NCBI GenBank assembly: GCA_943846715.1
Contig: OX044356.1
Coordinates: forward strand, 806,001-870,000
Direction: 5' to 3'
From: TMED14 sp002378565
GTDB lineage: Bacteria > Bacteroidota > Bacteroidia > Flavobacteriales > Schleiferiaceae
Length of the DNA stretch: 64,000 bases
The notes below the pieces were generated by a model. It was not told where the DNA came from. It saw nothing but the letters and a program-made list of their open reading frames with translations, and made no database searches. A program made the translations under genes and the position numbers. Below are positions 1 through 9,568 of the stretch, piece after piece. The first letter of the stretch is position 1. Each line of letters begins with the position of its first letter.

Positions 1-1
1 C

Positions 2-982
2 ATGGTCACCCATGCCAGAGGTTTGATCTGCGCTCCCCTACCGGACGATCGCTGTGACGCCCTCGGATTGCATCAAATGGTACCCAACAACACAGACCCT
101 CATCAAACGGCATTCACCATCAGTGTAGACCTTCGTGGTGGTGGCGTGACAACGGGGATTTCTGCTGCTGACCGTGCAGCAACCCTTCGCGCCTTGGTTG
201 ATGAAAGCAAGCAGCCTGCAGATTTTAGTCGACCTGGTCACGTTTTCCCGCTCAGGGCAAGACCCGGTGGTGTGCTTCGCCGTGCAGGGCACACAGAAGC
301 AGCCATTGATTTGGCCCGATTAGCAGGCAAGTCACCTGCGGGCGTTATTGTAGAAATACTGAACCCTGATGGCAGCATGGCTCGGCTTCCAGAACTCATT
401 GCCATGGGGCAAAAACATGACTTGAAAATCATCTCTATCGAGCAATTGATCGCTTATCGGATGAAGAGGGAATCATTGATTGTTCTGCTTGACAGCTTCC
501 CTTACCAATCTGCAGATGGGGACTTTACCGCCCACGTTTTCAAGCAAACCACATCCAATCAAGTGCATGTGGCCTTCACGATGGGGTCCTGGTCAGAAGA
601 TGACGATGTATTGGTGCGCGTACAAAGTGGGGACCCACGCAGATCTATCATGGATGAAATGGCGCCTGATTACCAGCAGCGATCAACTTACCACAAAGCA
701 ATGAAAACCATTGCAGAGGCAGGTCGCGGGGTATTGGCTTGCCTGAACCAGCGACCTGAAGACCCAAGCTTACTCGATGCCATTGTCCACTACAATGAGA
801 ACAAGCAGCCACTGACTGGCATGAGTAAGGATCCCTTGGATTATGGTGTGGGTGCACAAATCCTTCACCACTTGGCGGTTCACCGCATCATTTTAATGAC
901 CAACCACCCAATGAAACGCATTGGCATTGAGGGCTATGATCTCAACATCGTTGGCAACCACGCGTTTTCCACTAAGGCATAG
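2..982 (+). CDS. ribB: 3,4-dihydroxy-2-butanone 4-phosphate synthase with degenerate GTP cyclohydrolase II-like domain (5' partial)
   Basis: The gene enters from outside the window. The visible N-terminus (THARGLICAPL) is an internal DHBP-synthase motif, so the Met at base 2 is not the true start. DHBP synthase turns ribulose 5-phosphate into the four-carbon precursor of riboflavin. Residues 1-150 carry the rest of that domain (RPGHVFPLRARPGGV, the HTEAAIDLARLAG helix). Residues from about 155 to 326 align in layout with GTP cyclohydrolase II: the end (DYGVGAQILHHLAVHRIILMTNHP) is recognisable, shown here only as the short blocks DYGVGAQIL and LMTNHP. The zinc-ligand block that normally reads SECLTGD...RCDCG is replaced by QSGDPRRSIMDEM with no Cys, and the arginine-rich catalytic block is lost. 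The second domain is therefore probably not a cyclohydrolase; a separate RibA would be needed. The gene ends one base before the tsaD start region and leads a plus-strand run with tsaD and rsmE. Confidence 0.9.
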   Translation: MVTHARGLICAPLPDDRCDALGLHQMVPNNTDPHQTAFTISVDLRGGGVTTGISAADRAATLRALVDESKQPADFSRPGHVFPLRARPGGVLRRAGHTEAAIDLARLAGKSPAGVIVEILNPDGSMARLPELIAMGQKHDLKIISIEQLIAYRMKRESLIVLLDSFPYQSADGDFTAHVFKQTTSNQVHVAFTMGSWSEDDDVLVRVQSGDPRRSIMDEMAPDYQQRSTYHKAMKTIAEAGRGVLACLNQRPEDPSLLDAIVHYNENKQPLTGMSKDPLDYGVGAQILHHLAVHRIILMTNHPMKRIGIEGYDLNIVGNHAFSTKA

Positions 983-985
983 GTG

Positions 986-2017
986 ATGAAAAAGGGCCAA
1001 TTGACATTAGCCATTGAAAGCAGCTGTGATGACACAGCAGCAGCCGTTTTGCATGGCCTGGAGGTGAAATCCAATGTCCGCCACAGCCAGCTTGAACACA
1101 GTGCCTTCGGTGGCGTTGTTCCAGAAATTGCTTCAAGAAAACATGGTCAGTTAATCAGCGCCGTCGTGAACCAAGCATTGATTGATGCTCAGGTCGACAA
1201 AACTGACTTAACAGCCATTGCCGTGACACAGGGGCCTGGCTTACTGGGGTCGCTTCTGGTTGGCCACAGCTTTGCTAAATCCATGGCGCTGGCATTGAAT
1301 CTGCCATTGATCAATGTCCATCACATGAAGGCCCATATCCTTGCCCATTTCCTGGTGGAAGACGGTGTGCAGCCACGCTCAAGCATCTCCTTCCCGTTCC
1401 TCTGCCTCACCGTATCAGGTGGTCATAGCCAAATTGTTCGCGTGGATGACTGGAATGACTTCACCATCCTTGGTGAGACCTTGGATGATGCCGTAGGGGA
1501 AGCCTTTGACAAGGCTGCCAAGCTGCTTTCCCTGCCCTACCCTGGCGGTCCGGAAATCGATGCTTTGGCACAGCAAGGCAAGGCAAGGTTTGAATTTGCT
1601 ACCGTGAAGATGCCAGGGCTTGACATGAGTTTCAGTGGGTTGAAAACCTCTTTCATTCAAGTCATGCAACGCCACCAACAATTGCATCCGAACACCTTAA
1701 TTGATGACTTGCCCGACTGGTGTGCATCAATCCAAAAAGCCCTGATTAGCCCATTGATTCAACGCACAACAATGGCCATGAAGCAAGAAGGGTTGCGTGA
1801 TATCGCTATTGCTGGCGGTGTTGCTGCGAACAGTCACCTCAGGTCTTTATTGACAGATGTTGCTAAACACAGCGGATGGTCCCTGCACTTACCTCCTCTC
1901 TCCTACACCTCCGACAATGCAGCCATGGTAGGCGCCGCAGCCCATTTCGCATTGCAAAATGATCAAATCGATCACGTTTCTAGTTCTGCAAAAGCAAGAA
2001 TTCCAATCGATGCTTGA
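986..2017 (+). CDS. tsaD: tRNA N6-adenosine threonylcarbamoyltransferase
   Basis: TsaD transfers threonylcarbamoyl from TC-AMP to A37 of ANN-decoding tRNAs, working with TsaB and TsaE in the cytoplasm. The 343-residue product has the usual length and all landmarks of the Kae1/TsaD ASKHA fold: IESSCDDTAAAV at the N-terminus, GGVVPEIASRKH near 44, the metal-binding HHMKAH near 111, VSGGHSQIV near 144 and GGVAANSHLR near 277. A GTG codon directly precedes the ATG at 986; the ATG is preferred. The start lies only a few bases after the ribB stop, which implies cotranscription. The 3' end overlaps the preferred rsmE start by eight bases. Confidence 0.96.
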   Translation: MKKGQLTLAIESSCDDTAAAVLHGLEVKSNVRHSQLEHSAFGGVVPEIASRKHGQLISAVVNQALIDAQVDKTDLTAIAVTQGPGLLGSLLVGHSFAKSMALALNLPLINVHHMKAHILAHFLVEDGVQPRSSISFPFLCLTVSGGHSQIVRVDDWNDFTILGETLDDAVGEAFDKAAKLLSLPYPGGPEIDALAQQGKARFEFATVKMPGLDMSFSGLKTSFIQVMQRHQQLHPNTLIDDLPDWCASIQKALISPLIQRTTMAMKQEGLRDIAIAGGVAANSHLRSLLTDVAKHSGWSLHLPPLSYTSDNAAMVGAAAHFALQNDQIDHVSSSAKARIPIDA

Positions 2018-2735
2018 CGCGAGCCAATGCCACCACCTATGGGGTTCAACATCTGACGATGGCACGGTTGTCATTGATCCTGATGATGCGCAACATGCCA
2101 TCAAGTCCCTTCGGTTGAAGCCGGGTGATCATGTCGTGGTACTTGACGGCTCTGGAACTGCCACCTATTGTGAACTGATCAGCTTGTCACGAAAGGCCGT
2201 GACAGGTAAACGCTGTCATTCACTACCAGATTACGGCAAGGTTGCAGGTGACCTCCACATTGCCATGGCACCAACCAAGCAAATGGACCGCATGCACCTG
2301 TTCATTGAAAAGGCCATTGAAATGGGTGTACATGCCATCACACCCTTGATTTGTTTCCATTCCGAGCGAAGGCATGTGCCAATCAATCGAATCCTTCGTG
2401 TGGCAAGGGCTGCTTGCAAGCAAAGCCATAAGGGGCATATGCCAACCATTCATGAGGCCATACCCTTCAACAAATTTATACAGCAGCATGACGAGAGTCG
2501 AAGGCTTGCCATGGCTATTTGCCTAGGGTATCGTCAGGATTGGGGCACTTGGCTACAATCAGACAAGGCGACAACCCTATTGATTGGCCCTGAGGGTGAC
2601 TTCAGTGATGATGAGTGGGAATTGGCCAACAAACAAGGCGCAGATGCAGTTTCATTGGGTGACCATCGCTTGCGAACAGAGACTGCTGGGCTGTTAGCGG
2701 TCGCTCAATATGCAGGCAAGTTCTCTGATAGCTAA
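2010..2735 (+). CDS. rsmE: 16S rRNA (uracil1498-N3)-methyltransferase
   Basis: This SPOUT-fold enzyme methylates N3 of U1498 in 16S rRNA using S-adenosylmethionine. The C-terminus carries the knot motifs IGPEGDFSDDE and SLGDHRLRTETAGLLA, which define RsmE. An N-terminal PUA-like part precedes them (DAQHAIKSLRLKPGDHV). An upstream Met at 1959 is possible but would lie deep inside tsaD. The ATG at 2010 puts HHLW near where family members begin and gives 241 residues, a normal size. The stop codon overlaps the stop of convergent hutH (CTAA at 2732-2735). Confidence 0.93.
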   Translation: MLDASQCHHLWGSTSDDGTVVIDPDDAQHAIKSLRLKPGDHVVVLDGSGTATYCELISLSRKAVTGKRCHSLPDYGKVAGDLHIAMAPTKQMDRMHLFIEKAIEMGVHAITPLICFHSERRHVPINRILRVARAACKQSHKGHMPTIHEAIPFNKFIQQHDESRRLAMAICLGYRQDWGTWLQSDKATTLLIGPEGDFSDDEWELANKQGADAVSLGDHRLRTETAGLLAVAQYAGKFSDS

Positions 2736-4228
2736 GCATTGAAGGCCAAGCGGTCTTCAATGTCAATGGATTGGATGAACTGCTTGGTTGCTTCCATGTC
2801 AACAGCTAAGATGCCATCACCGGAAGCCGGTTGAACGGCATCCATGAATGCATCCCTCAAGTCCTTGATGATTGGACTCATCAAACCACTATTCAGACCA
2901 TGAGCACGCATGGCAGCCAAGAATTCCATAGATAAAATGGTCCACGTGTTGTTCAAAATTTCAATAGCATCTGTGGAAGCATTTGCCCCCATGCTGACAT
3001 GGTCTTCTTGACCTGCGCTGGAGTCAATGCTGTCTGTTGAAGCTGGAACTGAACGCTGTTTGCTTCGAGAAACCAGAGCTGCTGCAGAATACTGAAGAAT
3101 CATGTAGCCACTTTCCGTTCCAGCATTGGCAGCTAGAAACGGAGGAAGTCCCCGTTTGCCAAGCATCAATTGGTTGATCCGGCGTTCAGAAATACTCCCC
3201 CACTCTGCCAGGGCCAATTTCCCGTAATCCATAGCCATGGCAAGTGGTTGTCCATGGAAATTGCCTGCGCTAAGGATAGCATCCTCAAAAACGGTGGGAT
3301 TATCGGTCACAGATTCTCCTTCGTCAAGCAGGATCTTCTCAATGTGCAGCCAGGCATCATTGGATGCTCCATGAACCTGCGGCATGCAGCGAAATGAATA
3401 CGGGTCCTGCACATGCTTGGTCGCAATTTGAAAGTCAGCAGCTCCAAGGGTGAATTCCAGCACGCGACTGGCCACAAACGATTGGCCAGCTTGCTTCCTT
3501 ACCTTGTGAATGCCTGGCTGAAAGGGTGCTGAACTGCCTTCATAGGCTAGAGCCGATGCTGAGCCAATCAAATCAGCCCAATAAGAAACACGCTGGGCTT
3601 CCATGGCTACATGTAAACCATTAGCAAGCATGAATTGCGTGCCATTGATCAAGGCTAAGCCCTCCTTTGCTTCAAGCACAATGGGTGAAATGCCAACCTG
3701 TGACAAAGCCTTGGATGCATCCATGATTTCTCCGCCCACGTTGACCTTGGACTCCCCAATCAATGGAAGGCATAGATGAGACAATGGCGCCAAGTCACCC
3801 GATGCGCCAAGGGACCCAATTTGTGGCACAACAGGCAAAACATCAGCATGGTACAAGGCCAGCAGTTGATCAATCAATACCCGACGGATGCCTGAAAACC
3901 CTTGAGCCAGTGATTTTGCCTTTGCAACCAACATCAAACGCACGACGGCATCATTGGAATTGGGTCCTGTACCTGCAGCATGGCTGCGAAGTAAGTTGAC
4001 CTGAAGGTCTTGCAATTCCTCATGAGGAATGGCGGTGGTACACAGAGACCCGAAGCCCGTATTGATGCCATAAACCGCCTGCCCTTGATTCAAGACCTTG
4101 AGCATGTTGCTATGACTGTTTTGAACACGGCGCTGGGACTCCTTGTCAAAGTCAATGGTAGCAAGGCCTGAAGCAATGGCTGCCCAGTCTTCAAGTTGCC
4201 AAGCCTGGCTAAGAGTTAACTGTTTCAT
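2732..4228 (-). CDS. hutH: histidine ammonia-lyase
   Basis: HutH deaminates L-histidine to trans-urocanate, the first step of histidine degradation. The 498-residue protein contains GSLGASGDLAPLSH, in which Ala142-Ser143-Gly144 cyclise to the MIO electrophile; this numbering coincides with that of characterised bacterial HutH. The substrate-loop tyrosine region (VYGINTGFGSL) and the QEDHVSMG block, typical of histidine rather than phenylalanine lyases, are also present. The gene follows hisS by 11 bases on the same strand and is probably the last gene of ettA-hisS-hutH. Placing a histidine-consuming enzyme behind histidyl-tRNA synthetase is unusual. Other pathway members are far away (hutI, ftcD) or outside the window (urocanase). 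Confidence 0.96.
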   Translation of the reverse strand: MKQLTLSQAWQLEDWAAIASGLATIDFDKESQRRVQNSHSNMLKVLNQGQAVYGINTGFGSLCTTAIPHEELQDLQVNLLRSHAAGTGPNSNDAVVRLMLVAKAKSLAQGFSGIRRVLIDQLLALYHADVLPVVPQIGSLGASGDLAPLSHLCLPLIGESKVNVGGEIMDASKALSQVGISPIVLEAKEGLALINGTQFMLANGLHVAMEAQRVSYWADLIGSASALAYEGSSAPFQPGIHKVRKQAGQSFVASRVLEFTLGAADFQIATKHVQDPYSFRCMPQVHGASNDAWLHIEKILLDEGESVTDNPTVFEDAILSAGNFHGQPLAMAMDYGKLALAEWGSISERRINQLMLGKRGLPPFLAANAGTESGYMILQYSAAALVSRSKQRSVPASTDSIDSSAGQEDHVSMGANASTDAIEILNNTWTILSMEFLAAMRAHGLNSGLMSPIIKDLRDAFMDAVQPASGDGILAVDMEATKQFIQSIDIEDRLAFNA

Positions 4229-4239
4229 TCAAAGGAATA

Positions 4240-5565
4240 TCAAGGTTTCAATTGTTCAATGGCCGCTGCAATGGAAAGGTTCGTTTGCGTTCCGTCTGCT
4301 AAATGCTTGAGAACGACACACGATTTAGCAGCTTCACGCTCCCCTGCGTAGATGACCCAAGGGATTTGTCGCTGCTCCGCATAGGCAAATTGCTTTTTCA
4401 TCTTCGCTGAATCTGGATAAAAGTCTGCATTGATGCCCGCTTCACGCAGGGCCATGCAAGTCTTGAAAGCATATTCAGCATCTGATTGATTTAGCACCAG
4501 CACTTGCGGATGTGAAACAATGCCGTCAGGCATTTGACCCAACTCCTCCAAGCTCATGATGATGCGATCCAGACCAAAGCTGATGCCAACACCCGACAGG
4601 CCTTCTTTGCCAAAGATGCCCGTGAGGTTATCATAACGCCCACCGCCACCAACTGATCCCATGTCAACTCCAACGGGGTTGACTTCCAGGATACAACCGG
4701 TATAATAATTCAGTCCACGGGCCAATGAGATGTCCAATGAAACCTTAATGTTTGAATTGATGTGTTGAATGATAAACCTCAGGTCCTCAATACCTTTCAT
4801 TCCAATTTCTGACCCTTCAAACCACCCATCCAAGGCCGTCAAACTTTCATCCATGCTTCGAGCTGGAATAAGGGCTGGTGAGAGTTTCTTGATGGCATCA
4901 TCACTGAATCCACGGTCTTTCAATTCAGCCACAACACCCTCTTGGCCAATCTTGTCCAATTTATCCAAGGCAACGGTGAATTCTGTCAAGCGGTCACCCA
5001 CTCCAGCCATTTCAGCAATCCCCGAAAGGATACCTCGGTGGTTCAATCGAATAACCACAGGCAAATTCAAGGCTTCAAACACCTCAGCGTAGAGATTGAT
5101 CAATTCAACCTCTTGCCATAGTGACTGACTGCCCACCACATCTGCATCGCATTGGTAAAACTCTCTGAATCGACCTTTCTGCGGCTTGTCAGCGCGCCAA
5201 ACTGGCTGAATCTGGTATCGCTTGAAAGGCATGGGAAGCTGGCCAAAATTCTCCACGACATAGCGCGCAAAAGGAACGGTCAAATCATAGCGCAACGCCT
5301 TATCAATGATGTCTGATGTTTTGGGCGTTGCCCCTTCTGCTACAGAGCGCATGAAGTTGCCCGACTTAAGCAGCTTGAAAATCAAGCGATCTCCCTCTTC
5401 TCCATACTTGCCCATCAGGGTCTCTGACAGTTCAAAACTTGGTGTCTCTAGCGGGGCATAACCATAGCGCTTGAACGCACTTTGTATCACGGATGTCACA
5501 TGGTGACGTTTCGCTAACTCTCTGGCATTGAAGTCCCTGGTTCCTTTTGGCGTGCGTGCTTTCAT
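4240..5565 (-). CDS. hisS: histidyl-tRNA synthetase
   Basis: This class II synthetase charges tRNA-His. Class II motif 2 is seen at YQIQPVWRADKPQKGRFREF, and the HisRS-specific histidine-binding segments are seen at LARGLNYYTG and at GGGGRYD. The C-terminal anticodon-binding domain runs from about 345 to 441 (VLVLNQSDAEYA onward). Length (441) is normal. Its ATG overlaps the ettA stop (ATGA at 5562-5565), a translational-coupling arrangement. hutH follows after 11 bases. Confidence 0.96.
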   Translation of the reverse strand: MKARTPKGTRDFNARELAKRHHVTSVIQSAFKRYGYAPLETPSFELSETLMGKYGEEGDRLIFKLLKSGNFMRSVAEGATPKTSDIIDKALRYDLTVPFARYVVENFGQLPMPFKRYQIQPVWRADKPQKGRFREFYQCDADVVGSQSLWQEVELINLYAEVFEALNLPVVIRLNHRGILSGIAEMAGVGDRLTEFTVALDKLDKIGQEGVVAELKDRGFSDDAIKKLSPALIPARSMDESLTALDGWFEGSEIGMKGIEDLRFIIQHINSNIKVSLDISLARGLNYYTGCILEVNPVGVDMGSVGGGGRYDNLTGIFGKEGLSGVGISFGLDRIIMSLEELGQMPDGIVSHPQVLVLNQSDAEYAFKTCMALREAGINADFYPDSAKMKKQFAYAEQRQIPWVIYAGEREAAKSCVVLKHLADGTQTNLSIAAAIEQLKP

Positions 5566-7253
5566 TTCATCAATTTCTTGTATTTGAACTTCCTTGGCTC
5601 CAGGCCACCGCCAAGGCGTTTTTTGCGATTGGCTTCATAGTCAGAGAACGATCCTTCAAAATAATAAACCTCTGAATCACCTTCAAAAGCTAAGATATGC
5701 GTGCAAACCCTGTCCATGAACCAACGATCATGCGAGATGATAACTGCACAACCAGCAAATGCCTCTAAGCCCTCCTCCAAAGAGCGAAGGGTGTTGATAT
5801 CAAGGTCGTTGGTGGGCTCATCCAAGAGCAGCACGTTGCCGCCTTCTTTCAAAGCCATAGCCAGGTGCAAGCGGTTGCGCTCTCCGCCAGATAGAATGCC
5901 AATTTTTTTGCCTTGATCTGGGCCTGTGAAATTGAATCGAGACAAATAGGCCCGAACATTCATGGTTTGATTGCCCAATTCAAAGTGCTCAGCGCCATCA
6001 CCAACAAGCTCAAACAAGGTTTTTTCAGGTGCCATGGATTCATGACTCTGATCCACATAGGAGATTTTTACCGTTTCACCTGTGATGAAGGTTCCTGAAT
6101 CCGGCGTCAACTGATCCATGATCATGCGGAAGATGGTGGTTTTACCCGCACCGTTTGGTCCAATGATGCCAACAATCCCAGCTGGCGGCAGCTTGAAGTT
6201 CAAGTTGTCGTACAACAACTTTTCGCCAAACTGTTTAGCAACTGACTGTGCTTCAATCACTTCATTGCCCAATCGAGGGCCGTTTGGAATGAACATGTCA
6301 AGACCTTTGGCCTTTTCATGCTGCTCTTCACCCAATAATTTCTCATAGTTGTTGAGTCTTGCTTTGCTTTTTGCCTGCCTGCCCTTGGGATTCATGCGCA
6401 CCCACTCCAATTCCTTCTCCAAAGTCCTTCGTCGCTTGGAAACCTGCTTCTCCTCTTGCGCCATTCGCTTGGTCTTCTGGTCCAACCATGAGGTGTAATT
6501 CCCTTTGTATGGGATGCCTTCACCGCGATCCAACTCCAAAATCCATCCCGCTACATTGTCCAAAAAGTAACGATCGTGTGTCACAGCAATCACCGTACCG
6601 CTGTATTGTTGCAAATGGTGCTCTAGCCATAGAATAGACTCCGCATCCAAGTGGTTGGTTGGCTCATCCAATAATAAAATGTCTGGATTTTGAAGCAGCA
6701 AGCGACAAAGGGCCACGCGGCGCCTTTCACCACCTGACAACACAGCAATGGAGCTGTCCGGCGGCGGGCACTGAAGAGCGTCCATGGCACGGTCCAGTAC
6801 GGTATCTAATTCCCAAGCATTGCTTGCGTCAATGCGATCCTGAAGCTCAGCCTGACGAGCCATCATCTTCTCCATTTTCTCTGCATCCTCATAATTCTCA
6901 GGCAATGCAAAGTCTTCATTGATTTGGTTGTACTCCTCAAGCAGGGCCGTGGTCTCAGCCATGCCCTCCTTGACAATCTCTAACACTGTCTTGCTTTCAT
7001 CCAATTGCGGTTCTTGCTCGAGGTAACCCACAGAGTAACCGGGGGAAAAAGCCACATCTCCGCGGTAGCTTTGGTCAATGCCAGCAATGATTTTTAACAA
7101 GGTTGACTTACCTGATCCATTGAGGCCCAGGATGCCAATTTTTGCGCCATAGAAGAAGCTCAAGTAGATATCCTTCAGGATGGCTTTGTTGTTATGTGGG
7201 AGGATCTTAGAGACCCCCGACATGGAAAAAATGATTTGCTTATCGTCTGACAT
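5562..7253 (-). CDS. ettA: energy-dependent translational throttle ABC-F ATPase
   Basis: ABC-F proteins bind the ribosomal E site and gate the first elongation steps according to ATP/ADP ratio. There are two ABC cassettes without membrane segments. Walker A motifs are GLNGSGKSTLL (about 43) and GPNGAGKTTIF (about 342). Signature motifs are LSGGERRRVAL and LSGGERNRLHL, and both Walker B sites end in LLDEPTN. An arm-like insert in cassette 1 and the linker PKGRQAKSKARL are typical of EttA rather than Uup. The 563-residue length agrees with EttA (about 555 in E. coli). A promoter-like CATCTTTG lies at 7274-7281 on this strand. It heads the ettA-hisS-hutH run. Confidence 0.94.
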   Translation of the reverse strand: MSDDKQIIFSMSGVSKILPHNNKAILKDIYLSFFYGAKIGILGLNGSGKSTLLKIIAGIDQSYRGDVAFSPGYSVGYLEQEPQLDESKTVLEIVKEGMAETTALLEEYNQINEDFALPENYEDAEKMEKMMARQAELQDRIDASNAWELDTVLDRAMDALQCPPPDSSIAVLSGGERRRVALCRLLLQNPDILLLDEPTNHLDAESILWLEHHLQQYSGTVIAVTHDRYFLDNVAGWILELDRGEGIPYKGNYTSWLDQKTKRMAQEEKQVSKRRRTLEKELEWVRMNPKGRQAKSKARLNNYEKLLGEEQHEKAKGLDMFIPNGPRLGNEVIEAQSVAKQFGEKLLYDNLNFKLPPAGIVGIIGPNGAGKTTIFRMIMDQLTPDSGTFITGETVKISYVDQSHESMAPEKTLFELVGDGAEHFELGNQTMNVRAYLSRFNFTGPDQGKKIGILSGGERNRLHLAMALKEGGNVLLLDEPTNDLDINTLRSLEEGLEAFAGCAVIISHDRWFMDRVCTHILAFEGDSEVYYFEGSFSDYEANRKKRLGGGLEPRKFKYKKLMK

Positions 7254-7320
7254 GAATGTGCGTTATTATCCTACAAAGATGAGGGTTTCCACGGCATAGT
7301 TATTGTAATTTCCGTGCCCC

Positions 7321-8034
7321 ATGCAAAAGTCGCTGATATTTTCCCTTTTCCTTCTAGCAAGCCACCTTTCTTGGGGTCAAAACCTTGTACAATACCAAGG
7401 CGTCATTGTGGAAGACCGGAGCATGGAACCGCTCCCCTATGTGGCCATTGTGAATGCTCGGACGGAAGCAGCACAAGTCACTGACTCAAAGGGTCGATTT
7501 GCCCTGGAAGCCATTGAAGGCGACACCTTGGTTTTTTCACGGCCTGGGTTTTCGTTCAGTTACCGATCTGCTGTAGCCAATGACTCCGTTCGCATCATCC
7601 TACAGACGCAAAACTTCCTGCTGAACGAGGTCAGTGTCACCGCCTACAAACTCACGTCAAATATGCCAAAAGCCATGAAGGTGGACAAGGCCGAAAGACC
7701 TTCTGGCGCTGACATTTACGTCCCAAACAGTGTCAAGCCAACAATGGCCAACCCCATTGATTTTTTGTACGATCAGTTTGGTAATCGACCTAGGCAAATT
7801 CGAGAGCTTCAGGCCATACTAGACAGCGAACGATTCAGAGACCGGCTCAGCAAGAGTCACAACCGCCATGCACTGTTTGAACTGACAGGCATGCCGGCAT
7901 CTGAGGTTGAAGCCTTCCTGTTGTTTTGCCGCTACAACCAAAGCGACATCAGAGATGCCAGTGACTATGACCTCCTAGTCAGCTTATTGCTGTGCTACCA
8001 AGATTATGAATCGGTTCAGTCAGGCAATGACTGA
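7321..8034 (+). CDS. secreted carboxypeptidase-regulatory-like domain protein
   Basis: The 237-residue protein begins with a Sec signal peptide (MQKSLIFSLFLLASHLSWGQ). It is followed by a beta-sandwich resembling the CarboxypepD_reg-like domain (GVIVEDRSMEPLPYVAIV, then TDSKGRFALEA and GDTLVFSRPGF). The C-terminal half is helical and charged, with no recognised catalytic motif. The same plan (signal peptide, sandwich, helical tail) is repeated in the protein at 36057-36695. Such proteins are common in Bacteroidota envelopes, but a function cannot be named. It is transcribed divergently from ettA and stands alone before convergent guaB. Confidence 0.75.
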   Translation: MQKSLIFSLFLLASHLSWGQNLVQYQGVIVEDRSMEPLPYVAIVNARTEAAQVTDSKGRFALEAIEGDTLVFSRPGFSFSYRSAVANDSVRIILQTQNFLLNEVSVTAYKLTSNMPKAMKVDKAERPSGADIYVPNSVKPTMANPIDFLYDQFGNRPRQIRELQAILDSERFRDRLSKSHNRHALFELTGMPASEVEAFLLFCRYNQSDIRDASDYDLLVSLLLCYQDYESVQSGND

Positions 8035-8062
8035 TTGCATGCTTGTTTAACCGTCAGCTGAA

Positions 8063-9535
8063 TCAGCGGCTGTAGTTGGGTGACTCCCTGGTGATGGTGA
8101 CATCGTGCGGATGGCTCTCATTGACACCTGCCGCCGTGATGCGTACAAAGCGTGCATCATTCTTCAAGGTTAAAATATCCTTTGCGCCACAGTACCCCAT
8201 CCCAGCCCTAAGGCCACCAATGAATTGGTACATGACTTCATGCATCTCACCTTTGTAAGGAACTCGGCCAACAATGCCCTCAGGCACAAGCTTTTTGATG
8301 TCATCTTCCACATCTTGGAAGTAACGGTCCTTTGATCCATCCTGCATCGCCTCAACGGAACCCATGCCACGGTATGATTTGTAACGTCGCCCATCAAGAA
8401 TGATCGCTTCTCCTGGCGACTCTTTGGTTCCGGCCAACAAGGACCCCAACATCACAGAGTCTGCACCTGCAGCAATGGCCTTCACAATATCACCTGTGTA
8501 GCGAATACCACCATCAGCAATGACGGGGACACCCGAGCCTTTGATAGCCTCTGCAACTGCCATAATAGCACTCAATTGAGGCACGCCTACGCCTGCTACA
8601 ACCCTTGTCGTACAAATACTACCCGGACCAATACCAACTTTCACGGCATCCGCTCCTGCATCAACCAAATACTTGGCGGCTTCTGCTGTGGCAATGTTGC
8701 CGACAACCACATCCAAGGACGGAAAGGCTGCTTTGACTTTTTTTAACACTTTAACCACGCCTGCTGTGTGACCATGCGCTGTGTCTATAACAATGGCGTC
8801 TACATGAGCGGCCACAAGTGCTGAAACCCTATCAAGGACGTCAGCTGTAACGCCAACGGCAGCTGCCACGCGCAACCGACCAAACGTGTCCTTGTTGCTG
8901 TTGGGCTTGTTGCGCTTATTAGAAATATCTCGGTAGGTAATCAAGCCCAACAACTCATTGTTGTCATTGACAACAGGGAGCTTTTCAATTTTGTTTGCCT
9001 GAAGCAACCCCTCTGCCTCTTCCATGCTGGTGTCAACCGATGCGGTGATTAAGCCACTATTCGTCATCACATCTGCAATCTGCTTTTGCGTATTGGATTC
9101 AAAGCGGAGATCTCTGTTGGTAACAATACCAATCAATTGCTTTGATGCGTTGATGATGGGAATGCCACCAATGCGGTACTCGGTCATCAATCGATTGGCA
9201 TCTTCCACCGTGGCGTCCTTGCTAAGGGTCACGGGATCTTGAATCATACCTGACTCTGCGCGTTTCACTTTACGGACCTCCATGGCTTGTCGTTCCGTAC
9301 TCATGTTCTTGTGCAGCACCCCAATGCCACCTTCCTGTGCCATGGCGATAGCCATAGCAGATTCTGTTACAGTGTCCATGGCAGACGAGACCACAGGGGT
9401 CTTGAGGGCAATGTTGCGAGTGAATTGAGTGGTTACCTGAACATCCTTAGGGAGGGTATCACTGTAAGCCGGGATAAGGAGGACGTCATCGTAGGTGAGG
9501 TATTCACCTGTGACTTTGGATGAAATGGGTGCCAT
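8063..9535 (-). CDS. guaB: inosine-5'-monophosphate dehydrogenase
   Basis: GuaB oxidises IMP to XMP with NAD, the committed step to GMP. The barrel carries the catalytic cysteine in GPGSICTTRVV, the phosphate-binding ADGGIRYTGD and the flap YRGMGS. A pair of CBS domains occupies about residues 95-215 (MIQDPVTLSKDATVED; VMTNSGLITASVDTS). An in-frame Met further upstream (9562) would lie inside the promoter box at 9560-9567, so the Met at 9535 (MAPISSKVTGEYL) is chosen, giving 490 residues, the family norm. guaA is at 28.4 kb, so the two GMP genes are separate. Confidence 0.97.
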   Translation of the reverse strand: MAPISSKVTGEYLTYDDVLLIPAYSDTLPKDVQVTTQFTRNIALKTPVVSSAMDTVTESAMAIAMAQEGGIGVLHKNMSTERQAMEVRKVKRAESGMIQDPVTLSKDATVEDANRLMTEYRIGGIPIINASKQLIGIVTNRDLRFESNTQKQIADVMTNSGLITASVDTSMEEAEGLLQANKIEKLPVVNDNNELLGLITYRDISNKRNKPNSNKDTFGRLRVAAAVGVTADVLDRVSALVAAHVDAIVIDTAHGHTAGVVKVLKKVKAAFPSLDVVVGNIATAEAAKYLVDAGADAVKVGIGPGSICTTRVVAGVGVPQLSAIMAVAEAIKGSGVPVIADGGIRYTGDIVKAIAAGADSVMLGSLLAGTKESPGEAIILDGRRYKSYRGMGSVEAMQDGSKDRYFQDVEDDIKKLVPEGIVGRVPYKGEMHEVMYQFIGGLRAGMGYCGAKDILTLKNDARFVRITAAGVNESHPHDVTITRESPNYSR

Positions 9536-9559
9536 GTGCAATTGCTTCTGAATTGCGCC

Positions 9560-9567
9560 CAAAATTA
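9560..9567 (-). promoter_or_regulatory. TAnnTTTG promoter box of guaB
   Basis: TAATTTTG on the minus strand matches the Bacteroidota minus-7 element exactly. It sits directly after the terminator hairpin of the upstream gene and 24 bases before the guaB ATG at 9535, which fixes that start. Confidence 0.65.
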
Positions 9568-9568
9568 C

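Noticed and set aside
6359..6637. ORF antisense to ettA with Pro- and Cys-rich product
   Set aside because: Complement of the EttA linker and cassette 1; no independent evidence.
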